A stretch of 64,000 bases of DNA, taken from NCBI GenBank assembly GCA_949296855.1, contig CASFRN010000161.1:1-64000 (forward strand). Reading direction: 5' to 3'. How positions within the stretch are numbered: position 1 is the stretch's first letter; each line of letters begins with the position of its first letter. The position numbers were made by a program, and so were the translations under genes. This DNA comes from an uncultured Bacteroides sp. Its GTDB lineage: Bacteria > Bacteroidota > Bacteroidia > Bacteroidales > Bacteroidaceae. The notes beneath the pieces are model-generated. The model was not told where the DNA came from, ran no database searches, and saw nothing but the letters and a program-made list of their open reading frames with translations. Below, piece by piece: positions 8,415 to 17,109 of this stretch.

Positions 8415-10253
8415 ATGAAAGAATTTTTCCAACTGATGCGGCGTTTTGTATCGCCTTATAAGAAATACTTGGGTTGGTCAATCGTGTTAAACGTATTGTC
8501 CGCCGTTTTCAACATCTTCTCTTTTTCCCTGTTGATTCCTATCCTGAACATCCTGTTCAAGACCGGAACCAACGATAAAGTGTATTCTTTCATGGAATGG
8601 GGAAGCGCCAGCCTGAAAGACGTGGCGGTAAACAATTTCTACTATTACACCACACGGCTGATAGACGCTTTCGGCCCTGCCACGACCTTGCTCTTCCTCG
8701 GCTTGTTCTTAGGCTTCATGACCTTGCTGAAAACCGCCTGCTACTTCGGCTCGTCAGCCATCATGATACCGCTACGCACCGGCGTGGTAAGAGACATCCG
8801 GTTATTGGTATATAAAAAGGTAGTAGAACTGCCCTTGGGCTTCTTCTCCGAAGAACGGAAAGGAGACATCATCGCCCGCATGAGCGGCGACGTGAACGAA
8901 GTGGAAACTTCCGTAACCAGTTCATTGGACATGCTTCTCAAGAATCCGATTCTCATCGTTTCCTATTTCACGACACTCATCGTTACCAGCTGGCAGCTCA
9001 CCTTGTTCACCATTTTAGTACTGCCTACCATGGGATGGGTGATGGGGAAAGTGGGACGCGCGCTGAAACGCCAGTCGCTCGACGCCCAAAACCGCTGGAG
9101 CGATACCATGTCGCAACTGGAAGAGACATTAGGCGGACTACGCATCATCAAAGCGTTCATCGCCGAAAAGAAAATGACCGACCGGTTCCAAAAATGCTGC
9201 AACGACTACCGCGACGCCGTCAACAAGGTCGCCATCCGCCAGTCTTCCGCACATCCGATGAGCGAATTTTTAGGCACGCTGCTCATCGTTGCCGTACTGT
9301 GGTTCGGAGGTTCGCTTATCCTTTCAAGCCATGCGCCGATAGACGCTTCCACGTTCATTTTTTACATGGTCATCCTGTACAGCATCATCAATCCGCTGAA
9401 GGAATTCTCGAAAGCCAGCTACAACATCCCGCGCGGACTTGCCTCGATGGAGCGTATCGACAAAATCCTGAAAGCCGAAAACCCGATAAAGGAAACGGCC
9501 CACCCTAAAACATTAAACGACCTGCAAGACAAGATAGAGTTTAAAAACATCTCCTTCAGTTACGACGGGAAAAAAGATGTGTTGAAAGACATCAACCTGA
9601 CCATTCCTAAAGGCAAGACCATCGCGCTCGTAGGGCAATCCGGTTCCGGCAAATCGACCTTAGTCGACCTGCTTCCCCGTTACCACGACGTGCAGAAAGG
9701 CAAAATCACCATTGACGGAACCGACATTAAAGACATCAAGATTCACGGCCTCCGCAGCCTGATAGGGAACGTAAACCAAGAAGCTATCCTGTTCAACGAT
9801 ACGTTCTTCAACAACATTGCGTTCGGCGTAGAAAACGCAACCATGGAACAAGTCATTGCCGCCGCTAAAATAGCGAACGCCCACGATTTCATCATGGAAA
9901 AGCCAGAAGGATACAACACCAACATCGGAGACAGAGGAAGCAAGCTGTCGGGCGGACAACGCCAACGCATCAGCATCGCGCGCGCCATCCTCAAGAATCC
10001 TCCCATCCTGATTTTAGACGAAGCGACTTCCGCCCTCGATACCGAATCGGAACGCCTGGTGCAGGAAGCGTTAGAGCGGTTGATGAAGACACGTACCACC
10101 ATCGCCATCGCCCACCGCCTGTCTACCATCAAGAATGCAGACGAGATTTACGTATTATACGACGGGAAAATCGTGGAACACGGAACGCACGACGAATTGA
10201 TACAGAAACAAGGATATTACAAACGGCTGAACGACATGCAGTCACTGGGTTAA
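8415..10253 (+). CDS. MsbA-like lipid/LOS ABC exporter (fused TMD-NBD)
   Basis: 612 residues. The N-terminal half is a six-helix exporter domain (about residues 18-330). The C-terminal ATPase has Walker A GQSGSGKST near residue 407, signature LSGGQRQR, Walker B ILILDEATSALD and the switch histidine in AIAHRLST. A homodimeric half-transporter; with lipid A acylation and glycan genes next to it, flipping lipid A-core across the inner membrane is the likely role. The stop overlaps the convergent GT9 gene by 12 bp. Confidence 0.88.
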   Translation: MKEFFQLMRRFVSPYKKYLGWSIVLNVLSAVFNIFSFSLLIPILNILFKTGTNDKVYSFMEWGSASLKDVAVNNFYYYTTRLIDAFGPATTLLFLGLFLGFMTLLKTACYFGSSAIMIPLRTGVVRDIRLLVYKKVVELPLGFFSEERKGDIIARMSGDVNEVETSVTSSLDMLLKNPILIVSYFTTLIVTSWQLTLFTILVLPTMGWVMGKVGRALKRQSLDAQNRWSDTMSQLEETLGGLRIIKAFIAEKKMTDRFQKCCNDYRDAVNKVAIRQSSAHPMSEFLGTLLIVAVLWFGGSLILSSHAPIDASTFIFYMVILYSIINPLKEFSKASYNIPRGLASMERIDKILKAENPIKETAHPKTLNDLQDKIEFKNISFSYDGKKDVLKDINLTIPKGKTIALVGQSGSGKSTLVDLLPRYHDVQKGKITIDGTDIKDIKIHGLRSLIGNVNQEAILFNDTFFNNIAFGVENATMEQVIAAAKIANAHDFIMEKPEGYNTNIGDRGSKLSGGQRQRISIARAILKNPPILILDEATSALDTESERLVQEALERLMKTRTTIAIAHRLSTIKNADEIYVLYDGKIVEHGTHDELIQKQGYYKRLNDMQSLG

Positions 10254-11267
10254 AGCACGTATCCGTCCGACAATCACCTCCGGACGGATACCCGCGAGGC
10301 AACGGTAATCCTCCCAACGGCAAGGCTTGTTACCATAGATGGAACAGGGGCGGCAAGGCAAATCCAACTGAACGGCGTTCCCTTCCGCCTGGTTCCATCC
10401 CATAAAACCGGCATACGGATGTGTGGCCCCCCATACAGATACGACAGGAACGCCGGCCAGCGAAGCCAAATGCATATTTCCCGAATCCATCGCCAGCATC
10501 ACGTCCAGCTTGCCCATCAATGCCAACTCCTCTTGCATACGCAACCGCCCTACCACGGAAGTGACACGAGGATATTCCCTCTCCCACGCATCCAACACGT
10601 CTTTTTCCTTATCGCCTCCACCGAACAGGAAAATACGCGTACCGCCTACCGCAGACAACCGGCTAACCACCTCCCGCTGAAGGGGCAACGGATAAATCTT
10701 CCCCCGATGCGCGGCAAAAGGAGCGATGCCAATCCATTTATCTCCCCCCTTATCCCCTATCCAATCCGGCAACTCCGGCGCCGGAGCAAACTCGAAAACC
10801 GAAGAGAACTGCAACGGGAACGGATAACCTAACCGCTCAAACGTCTCCAGGTAACGGCGGAAAGAAGACTTTAAAGGAATCTTAAGCTTGCCGGACACCA
10901 ACCGCCGCTTTTCTTCCCTACCTTTATATATATGACGCACCCGGACACCATCCGCACAAAAGCACAAGCGCAACACCTTGGTACGAAGCACATCGTGCAA
11001 ATCGGCCACCGCATCAAACTTTTCTTTGCGCAACTCCGAATAAAGGCGCAAGATGCCTTTCAAACCTTTATAGTCTTTTTTTAAATCCACTCCTTTAAAA
11101 AGGAGGTTGGAAGGAGCATACGCAAACAACGGTGCCATAACCGACCGGCTCAACACCACCAACCGGTGTTGAGGATAAGCCTTCGCAAATGAATAAAGCA
11201 CCGGGACAGCCATAGCGACATCTCCCAGTGCCGAAAAACGGACAGCCAATATCTTCGCCATTGCCAC
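10242..11267 (-). CDS. Glycosyltransferase family 9 (heptosyltransferase-like)
   Basis: 341 residues starting MAMAKILAVRFSALGDVAMA, the N-terminal loop of GT9 ADP-heptose transferases. The C-terminal half has MLAMDSGNMHLASLAGVPVV and VWGATHPYAGF, typical of the donor site. ATG 11261 is an alternative start two codons in. Bacteroidetes members may use a sugar other than heptose. Follows the DUF4254 gene by 4 nt, a common pairing. Confidence 0.85.
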   Translation of the reverse strand: MAMAKILAVRFSALGDVAMAVPVLYSFAKAYPQHRLVVLSRSVMAPLFAYAPSNLLFKGVDLKKDYKGLKGILRLYSELRKEKFDAVADLHDVLRTKVLRLCFCADGVRVRHIYKGREEKRRLVSGKLKIPLKSSFRRYLETFERLGYPFPLQFSSVFEFAPAPELPDWIGDKGGDKWIGIAPFAAHRGKIYPLPLQREVVSRLSAVGGTRIFLFGGGDKEKDVLDAWEREYPRVTSVVGRLRMQEELALMGKLDVMLAMDSGNMHLASLAGVPVVSVWGATHPYAGFMGWNQAEGNAVQLDLPCRPCSIYGNKPCRWEDYRCLAGIRPEVIVGRIRALTQ

Positions 11268-11271
11268 TCAC

Positions 11272-11877
11272 TTACTTTTTACCGTAAAGTACGGGATTTA
11301 GCGCAGGGTCATTATACATCTTCATCTGTTTATATACCTTCATGTATTTCCGTCCGGCCTCGATATCGGCTATTAACCGGTCGATAGCCGAAGACAAATC
11401 TCTCTGCTGTTCCAATAACACTTTCAACTTGGCTTCACATTGCGAGCGGTGAGCCTCTTCCGTATCCGGCCGCTCCACTTCCTTGCCCATGTGGTAAATC
11501 TTCAATGCCAAAATAGACAAGCGGTCTACCGCCCACGCCGGACTCTCGGTGTTGATGGCAGCGTCCGGCTGTACTTTCACTTCTTTATACCGGTCTAAAA
11601 AATAACTGTCTATCAGCTCCACCAAATCTGTCCGGTCCTGATTCGACTTGTCAATGCGACGTTTCAACGCAAGCGCTTCCACCGGGTCAATCTCCGGATT
11701 GCGGATTAAATCTTCCAAATGCCACTGCACCGTATCAATCCAACACTTCAGATACAAATAATATTCGATGGTTTTCACCGGATAAGGATTCACTACCGGA
11801 GCATCCACATTGTCTTCTTTATGATAATCGTCAATAACTTGCGCAAATATGGGATTACTCAATTCCGTAAAAGTCAT
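11272..11877 (-). CDS. DUF4254 family protein
   Basis: 201 residues, predicted all helical, with conserved stretches WHLEDLIRNPEIDP and ESPAWAVDRLSILALKIYHM. The family is of unknown function but regularly sits directly upstream of a GT9 glycosyltransferase, as here, which suggests a role in lipopolysaccharide core assembly. No signal peptide, so probably cytosolic. A TACATTTG element lies about 97 bp upstream. Confidence 0.85.
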   Translation of the reverse strand: MTFTELSNPIFAQVIDDYHKEDNVDAPVVNPYPVKTIEYYLYLKCWIDTVQWHLEDLIRNPEIDPVEALALKRRIDKSNQDRTDLVELIDSYFLDRYKEVKVQPDAAINTESPAWAVDRLSILALKIYHMGKEVERPDTEEAHRSQCEAKLKVLLEQQRDLSSAIDRLIADIEAGRKYMKVYKQMKMYNDPALNPVLYGKK

Positions 11878-11974
11878 ATTGTTTTCGTTTTTATAAGATT
11901 AATAACCCAGCCCAAAAAACCAAAAAGGGGTGTCATAACGGAACCCGTTTTATCAAATCAGTTGAACCATTTGG

Positions 11975-11982
11975 CAAATGTA
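11975..11982 (-). promoter_or_regulatory. Candidate -7 element for DUF4254-GT9
   Basis: TACATTTG on the minus strand, 97 bp upstream of the start at 11877; a long leader would result. Confidence 0.3.
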
Positions 11983-12025
11983 ATGCATTTATATCACATT
12001 AAAAAATCCTTCACGTTAAACATTT

Positions 12026-12595
12026 CTATTTCAAGCATAAAACCAGCCGCTCTATCACCTCCGGATAATATTGATACTCCAACCGATGCACGCGTTCCGC
12101 CAGGGTTTCGGGCGTATCTTCAGGCAATACGGGGCATTTGGCCTGGAAAATATAGCTGCCCTCATCGTACCGCTCGTTAATATACTGGATGGTAATGCCG
12201 CTCTCTTCCTCTCCCGCCTCTAAAACCGCTTCGTGCACATGCATGCCATACATACCCTTCCCTCCGAACTTCGGAAGCAGGGAAGGGTGTATATTGACAA
12301 TGCGCTGCGGATAAGCCTGCAAGATGTCACCGGGAATGCGCAACAAGAAACCTGCTAAAACGACAAAGTCTGTTGCGTATTCCCGCAAGACCCGCAATGC
12401 CTCTCCCGATGCAAAACCGGCAGAAGCAATTACCCTGCACGGAACATGCAATCGCCCAACCCGATTGATTACTCCGGCGGAAGCACGCGACGCAATGACC
12501 ACCGCCACTTTTAGCCCTTCCTTCTCTTCAAAATAACGGATAATCCGTTCGGCATTCGTGCCTTCGCCCGAAGCCAAAATTGCGATATTTTTCAT
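12026..12595 (-). CDS. purN: Phosphoribosylglycinamide formyltransferase
   Basis: 189 residues from ATG 12595; the open frame extends further upstream, but MKNIAILASGEGTNAERI is the standard start. The formyl-transfer motif NIHPSLLPKFGGKGMYG with catalytic His is near residues 104-120, and the downstream Asp segment is NERYDEGSYIFQ. It transfers formyl from 10-formyl-THF to GAR in purine synthesis. Divergent from acpP across about 150 bp. Confidence 0.93.
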   Translation of the reverse strand: MKNIAILASGEGTNAERIIRYFEEKEGLKVAVVIASRASAGVINRVGRLHVPCRVIASAGFASGEALRVLREYATDFVVLAGFLLRIPGDILQAYPQRIVNIHPSLLPKFGGKGMYGMHVHEAVLEAGEEESGITIQYINERYDEGSYIFQAKCPVLPEDTPETLAERVHRLEYQYYPEVIERLVLCLK

Positions 12596-12664
12596 ATTTT
12601 TGTTCTTTTTCGTGCACACAATATATAAAAATGTGCAAAGAAACAACATTTATTTGCCCGAATA

Positions 12665-12696
12665 TTTGTATAGAACAAGAAATATTTATTCCTTTG
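12665..12696 (+). promoter_or_regulatory. Promoter of acpP-fabF-rnc
   Basis: TTTG at 12665-12668, a 20-bp spacer, then TTCCTTTG (one mismatch to TAnnTTTG) ending at 12696, 52 bp before the acpP ATG. Confidence 0.6.
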
Positions 12697-12748
12697 CACC
12701 GAAAATTAAACAAATTTATTCTATTTATAAACTTAAAACAAGAAAATT

Positions 12749-12985
12749 ATGTCTGAAATCGCATCAAAAGTACAGAAAATTATCGTTGATAAACTGGGTG
12801 TAGAAGAATCAGAAGTCACTCCGACTGCTAGCTTCACAAACGATTTGGGTGCAGACTCTTTGGATACCGTAGAATTGATTATGGAATTCGAAAAAGAATT
12901 CGGCATCTCTATCCCTGATGACCAGGCAGAAAAAATCCAGACTGTAGGCGACGCTATCTCTTACATCGAAGCTAACGCAAAATAA
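12749..12985 (+). CDS. acpP: Acyl carrier protein
   Basis: 78 acidic residues with [16 protein letters not shown]; Ser37 is the 4'-phosphopantetheine attachment site. Carrier of growing acyl chains in type II fatty acid synthesis. fabF follows 12 nt later, the conserved acpP-fabF-rnc order. Confidence 0.97.
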   Translation: MSEIASKVQKIIVDKLGVEESEVTPTASFTNDLGADSLDTVELIMEFEKEFGISIPDDQAEKIQTVGDAISYIEANAK

Positions 12986-12997
12986 GTAATTCTGTAT

Positions 12998-14263
12998 ATG
13001 GAATTAAAAAGAGTTGTAGTAACAGGTCTTGGTGCGGTTACTCCGGTAGGCAATACGGTTCCCGAATTTTGGGACAACTTGCTGAAAGGGGTAAGCGGAG
13101 CAGGGCCTATTACTCATTTTGATGCATCGAAGTTCAAGACCCAGTTCGCTTGCGAAGTGAAGAACTTCAACGCGACTGATTTCATCGACCGCAAAGAAGC
13201 CCGTAAAATGGACTTATATACCCAATATGCGGTAGCAGCGGCCAAAGAAGCCGTTACAGACGCCGGTCTTGATACGGAAAAAGAAGACTTGAACAAAATC
13301 GGGGTCATCTTAGGCGTAGGCATCGGAGGCATACATACGTTTGAAGAAGAAGTGGCAGGATACGAAAAGACCAAAGACACCATAGGGCCGAAATTCAACC
13401 CGTTCTTCATCCCGAAGATGATTGCCGACATCGCTTCCGGACAGATTTCCATCATGTACGGTTTCCACGGACCTAACTTTACAACGACTTCTGCATGCGC
13501 TTCTTCTTCGAATGCCATTGCAGACGCATTCAACTATATCCGCTTAGGCAAGGCGAACGTCATCGTAACCGGCGGTGCCGAAGCCGCTATCTTTCCCGCC
13601 GGTGTAGGAGGATTCAATGCCATGCATGCGCTTTCCACCCGCAACGATGACCCGCAACGCGCATCCCGCCCGTTCAGCGGAAGCCGTGACGGTTTCGTCA
13701 TGGGCGAAGGTGCCGGATGCCTGATTCTGGAAGAATTGGAACACGCCAAAGCCCGCGGAGCAAGAATTTATGCAGAACTTGCCGGAGTGGGAGCTTCTGC
13801 CGACGCTTATCACCTGACCGCTTCCCATCCCGACGGATTGGGCGCGAAACTGGTGATGAAGAACGCATTGGAAGACGCAGGCATGCAACCGGAAGACATA
13901 GACTACATCAATGTACACGGAACTTCTACGCCGGTAGGTGATGTTTCGGAAGTAAAAGCCATCAAGGACGTATTCGGAGAACACGCTTATAAACTGAACA
14001 TCAGTTCTACCAAATCCATGACGGGACACCTCTTGGGCGCCACCGGAGGAGTAGAGGCTATCGCTTGTGTACTGTCTGTTAAAAACGACATTGTACCGCC
14101 GACTATCAACCACGAAGAAGGAGATAACGACGAAAACATCGATTATACCTTAAACTTCACATTCAACAAAGCGCAGGAACGTACCGTTCGTGCAGCATTG
14201 AGCAACACGTTCGGTTTCGGCGGACACAATGCATGTGTAATCGTAAAAAAATACACCGAATAA
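12998..14263 (+). CDS. fabF: 3-oxoacyl-ACP synthase II
   Basis: 421 residues. Active-site Cys167 is in TTSACASSSNA, and the two catalytic histidines are in NVHGTSTPVGD and STKSMTGHLLGATGG. The C-terminus NTFGFGGHNACVIVKK is typical. It condenses malonyl-ACP with acyl-ACP for chain elongation. The stop lies 3 nt before the GTG start of rnc. Confidence 0.97.
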   Translation: MELKRVVVTGLGAVTPVGNTVPEFWDNLLKGVSGAGPITHFDASKFKTQFACEVKNFNATDFIDRKEARKMDLYTQYAVAAAKEAVTDAGLDTEKEDLNKIGVILGVGIGGIHTFEEEVAGYEKTKDTIGPKFNPFFIPKMIADIASGQISIMYGFHGPNFTTTSACASSSNAIADAFNYIRLGKANVIVTGGAEAAIFPAGVGGFNAMHALSTRNDDPQRASRPFSGSRDGFVMGEGAGCLILEELEHAKARGARIYAELAGVGASADAYHLTASHPDGLGAKLVMKNALEDAGMQPEDIDYINVHGTSTPVGDVSEVKAIKDVFGEHAYKLNISSTKSMTGHLLGATGGVEAIACVLSVKNDIVPPTINHEEGDNDENIDYTLNFTFNKAQERTVRAALSNTFGFGGHNACVIVKKYTE

Positions 14264-14266
14264 ACT

Positions 14267-15241
14267 GTGTTTGACAAGACAATAAATAAAATAAGACTCC
14301 TTTTCCGCAAGGATAAGGAGCCTTATCTTTGTTTTTACCGAATGACGGGATTTTATCCACGGAATATCGACATTTACAAGCAGGCCTTATTGCACAAGTC
14401 ATCTTCCATAAAAAACGAAAAAGGACGTCCGCTCAATAACGAGCGTTTGGAATTTCTTGGCGATGCGATACTGGATGCCGTAGTAGCCGATATTGTATAC
14501 AAAAGATTCGAAGGCAAACGGGAAGGATTCCTTACCAATACACGGTCGAAAATCGTGCAAAGAGAAACCCTGAATCATGTAGCCCGGCAAATCGGACTAG
14601 ACAAATTAGTGAAGTCCAGTTCCCGCCAGTTTTCCCACAACAACTATATGGGCGGCAACGCATTCGAAGCACTGATCGGCGCACTCTATCTAGACCAAGG
14701 CTACCGCGCTTGCAAAAAATTCATGGAAGAACGCATCATCAACCAATACTTGGATTTAGAGAAGATTTCGAGGAAGGAAGTCAACTTCAAGTCGAAACTC
14801 ATCGAATGGAGCCAGAAACACAAGTTTGAAATCGTCTTCAATCTAATCAACCAAGCGGTAGACAAAGACCAAAACCCGATATTCAATACCCAAATATTGG
14901 TTGAAAACATTCCGGCTGGTTCAGGAAAAGGATATTCTAAAAAAGAGTCGCAACAAGAAGCTGCCCAAGAGACTTTACTAAAAATAAGGAAAGAACCTAA
15001 ATTCATCGATGCCATCTTCCAGGCAAAGGCGGAACGGGAAAAAGCGGCAGAGCCGACTTATGATACAGAAGAAAGCCTGCCAGAAGAAGCCTCAACGGAA
15101 ACAACCGAAAGCGAAACCGTCAGCATCCGTGAGGAAATACTGGCAGAACGCTACGATGACACCGAACGCATCATCGCCGAAGCAGAAGAAGCTGCTTTTC
15201 AAGAAGAAATGAATACGAAAGAAAAAGGAAGCGTATCATAA
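14267..15241 (+). CDS. rnc: Ribonuclease III with acidic C-terminal extension
   Basis: 324 residues from a GTG start, 3 nt after fabF; an ATG at 14342 would remove a segment (IRLLFRKDKEPYLCFYRM) that I recall as conserved in Bacteroides homologs, so GTG is preferred. The catalytic signature NERLEFLGDAILDAVVA is near residues 57-73, the second acidic site is NAFEALIGALYLD, and a dsRNA-binding domain (GKGYSKKESQQEAAQ) ends near residue 243. The last 80 residues are a Glu/Thr-rich tail absent from the usual 220-250 residue enzyme. It processes rRNA precursors and other dsRNA. Confidence 0.93.
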   Translation: MFDKTINKIRLLFRKDKEPYLCFYRMTGFYPRNIDIYKQALLHKSSSIKNEKGRPLNNERLEFLGDAILDAVVADIVYKRFEGKREGFLTNTRSKIVQRETLNHVARQIGLDKLVKSSSRQFSHNNYMGGNAFEALIGALYLDQGYRACKKFMEERIINQYLDLEKISRKEVNFKSKLIEWSQKHKFEIVFNLINQAVDKDQNPIFNTQILVENIPAGSGKGYSKKESQQEAAQETLLKIRKEPKFIDAIFQAKAEREKAAEPTYDTEESLPEEASTETTESETVSIREEILAERYDDTERIIAEAEEAAFQEEMNTKEKGSVS

Positions 15242-15275
15242 TGAATACCCATTATGGCACACCTCCTTTTTTTCA

Positions 15276-15500
15276 TCACATCACTTGCATCAAGCGGAAA
15301 TAGAAAACAATGATGCATACCAAATCGATAACCAGTGCCACCACCGACCACTTGATAAACAATTTCTTTTTCGTCACCACCCCATAGACAATGCCGATAA
15401 CCGCCGATACTAAGATACCCGCAGCTACCCCGAACAATCCTTGCACGGCAAGCCCGACAAGTATCAATAGAGCCATGGTAATCAGAATGTTATTTCTCAT
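15276..15500 (-). CDS. Small inner-membrane protein, function unknown
   Basis: 74 residues from ATG 15500 (MRNNILITMALLILVG). Two long hydrophobic segments fill residues 5-45 and a third spans 50-70, with a short KKK loop between. I recognise similar short membrane proteins in Bacteroides but no function. Convergent with rnc (34 bp apart) and directly downstream of the aaggagtt repeat. Confidence 0.7.
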   Translation of the reverse strand: MRNNILITMALLILVGLAVQGLFGVAAGILVSAVIGIVYGVVTKKKLFIKWSVVALVIDLVCIIVFYFRLMQVM

Positions 15501-15514
15501 AAGCGTGTTTTTTA

Positions 15515-15642
15515 AAGGAGTTATTCCAAGGAGTAAAAAGAAGTTATGCCTTCGGCAGGAGTTAAATGTCAATAGCTTAAGTATTGGCTTCTAACTCCTT
15601 GGAATAACTCCTTTTAACTCCTCGCGAAGCGATAACTCCTTA
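15515..15642. repeat. Intergenic hairpin repeat, aaggagtt family (copy 1)
   Basis: The left arm repeats the word aaggagtt(a) and contains aagttatgccttcggcagg. The right arm carries the complement words (aactcctt) three to four times, and the loop has caatagcttaagtattggctt. A second copy with the same words lies at 52818-52934. It sits between the promoter side of the small membrane gene and the end of proC. Confidence 0.8.
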
Positions 15643-15647
15643 TTATA

Positions 15648-16418
15648 TTATAGACTCGCCTTTATCGCCTTTATCACCGCCGAAGTAAACCCGTCGTGTT
15701 CCAACGAATTGACTCCCTTGATGGTGATGCCGCCCGGTGTAGTGACCTTCTCAATCTCCAGCGCAGGGTGTGTATCTTCATTGGCAAGCAAGAGGCGTGC
15801 GGCTCCTTCTACCGTTTGAGCCACCATCTTCATCGCGTCTTTCGGGCGGATGCCCAATTCCACTCCGGCTTGCATGGCGGCTTGCACATATTTCAGCACG
15901 TACGCAATGCCGCACGATGTAAGTGATGTAGCCGCCGCAAATTGCTTTTCTTCTATCAGCATGGCAAGCCCCATTTCGTTGAACAGGCTCAACATCATCT
16001 GCACCTGCTCTTCCGAAGCGTTGCGTACGGCTATCAGCGTCATGCTTGCCCGTTCGGAGATAGCGGTATTCGGTATGACCCGAAACATCGGCATCTCCGG
16101 CTCAACGAAGTGTGCCAAGTTCTCGAATGTCAATCCGGCGGCTACCGATACCAATATCTGAGGCTGGCGCAAGCGCAAAGGCTTCAATACTTCTTCCATT
16201 TTCCAGGGCTTCACCGCTACAATCACCACATCGGCATCCGAAGCCTCCCGGTTGTTCGTGCTCACTTGGATAGCCGGATATTCCGCTTTCAATGCGTCCA
16301 GCTTCGGCGTACTGGGATTGGTCACGATAATGTCTTGTTCCCTTACATAATGTCCTTGTGCCAGCCCGCGGGCAATTGCCCCGCCCATATTCCCGGCTCC
16401 GATAATCGCAACTTTCAT
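15648..16418 (-). CDS. proC: Pyrroline-5-carboxylate reductase
   Basis: 256 residues. The N-terminal NAD(P)-binding loop is IIGAGNMGGAIARG. The C-terminal helical domain carries TSLTSCGIAYVLKYVQAAMQ and the signature VTTPGGITIKGVNSLEHDG. It catalyses the last step of proline synthesis. Slightly shorter than the usual 265-280 residues but complete. Confidence 0.95.
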   Translation of the reverse strand: MKVAIIGAGNMGGAIARGLAQGHYVREQDIIVTNPSTPKLDALKAEYPAIQVSTNNREASDADVVIVAVKPWKMEEVLKPLRLRQPQILVSVAAGLTFENLAHFVEPEMPMFRVIPNTAISERASMTLIAVRNASEEQVQMMLSLFNEMGLAMLIEEKQFAAATSLTSCGIAYVLKYVQAAMQAGVELGIRPKDAMKMVAQTVEGAARLLLANEDTHPALEIEKVTTPGGITIKGVNSLEHDGFTSAVIKAIKASL

Positions 16419-16438
16419 GTTTTATTATTCTTTTTAAA

Positions 16439-16520
16439 AACGCAGATTTCCGCAAATATCTTTATTCAATAGTTGATAAAATCAAATCTCAATCCGCGTT
16501 AATCTGCGGGAATCTGCGTT
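16439..16520. repeat. Intergenic hairpin repeat, cgcagatt family
   Basis: Left arm aacgcagatttccgcaaat, right arm aatctgcgggaatctgcgtt, separated by about 40 bp. Same word family as the repeat inside the MITE-like element at 2771-2840. Confidence 0.8.
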
Positions 16521-16543
16521 CTCTACATTATTAACCAATCTAT

Positions 16544-16990
16544 TTACAACGGTTTCGAAAGTTCCTCCAGCGTCTTTCCTTCGTACTCGCAAATGGTCTT
16601 TTTGAACGAGTCGGGCAGTTCTACGGGCTCTTTTGTCGCCATGTCATAGCCCACCATCACCGTGCGGCATTGGCATTTCAATACCCCGCTTGCCTTGTTA
16701 ATGGCACGTTGAAGCAAGGTAAAGCTCTTATGCCCCAAATGGATAACTGTTGTCTCGATATACAAATCATCGGAAAAGAACACCGGAGCCAAGAAATCGG
16801 CGTTAATATTGGCTACCACAATACCCAAGTCTCTCCAATTCTTATCGCCGAACACATCACGCATATACGAAGTCTTCGCCAAGTCATAAATGGAGAAATA
16901 CGATGAATTGTTCATGTGACCGTACTGGTCTACATCGCTAAAACGGATTTGCACCGGCATCACATGCCTGTATGTTAGTTCTGTTGCCAT
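16544..16990 (-). CDS. Acyl-CoA thioesterase (hotdog/4HBT family)
   Basis: 148 residues. FSDVDQYGHMNNSSYFSIYD near residues 17-36 holds the catalytic Asp of 4-hydroxybenzoyl-CoA thioesterase-type hotdog enzymes. It probably hydrolyses an acyl-CoA or acyl-ACP; the substrate is unknown. Its promoter (17013-17020) is divergent from that of metY. Confidence 0.85.
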   Translation of the reverse strand: MATELTYRHVMPVQIRFSDVDQYGHMNNSSYFSIYDLAKTSYMRDVFGDKNWRDLGIVVANINADFLAPVFFSDDLYIETTVIHLGHKSFTLLQRAINKASGVLKCQCRTVMVGYDMATKEPVELPDSFKKTICEYEGKTLEELSKPL

Positions 16991-17012
16991 ATCATTTAAA
17001 CTTTGTTCACCT

Positions 17013-17044
17013 CAAATATATATCTTTTTTCTGATAAACCGCAA
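17013..17044 (-). promoter_or_regulatory. Promoter of the thioesterase gene
   Basis: Minus strand: TTG (17042-17044), 21-bp spacer, TATATTTG (17013-17020), 22 bp before the start at 16990. Confidence 0.5.
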
Positions 17045-17064
17045 CAAGTGGAGCATTTATTTCT

Positions 17065-17072
17065 TATTTTTG
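17065..17072 (+). promoter_or_regulatory. -7 element for metY
   Basis: TATTTTTG, 37 bp before the ATG at 17110. No SAM riboswitch fold was recognised in the short leader. Confidence 0.5.
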
Positions 17073-17109
17073 CGCACAATGCAACAAAAACAAACAAAAA
17101 GCACAAACA

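Noticed and set aside
17041..17109. SAM or cobalamin riboswitch before metY
   Set aside because: The leader is under 40 nt after the -7 box and shows no conserved riboswitch core.
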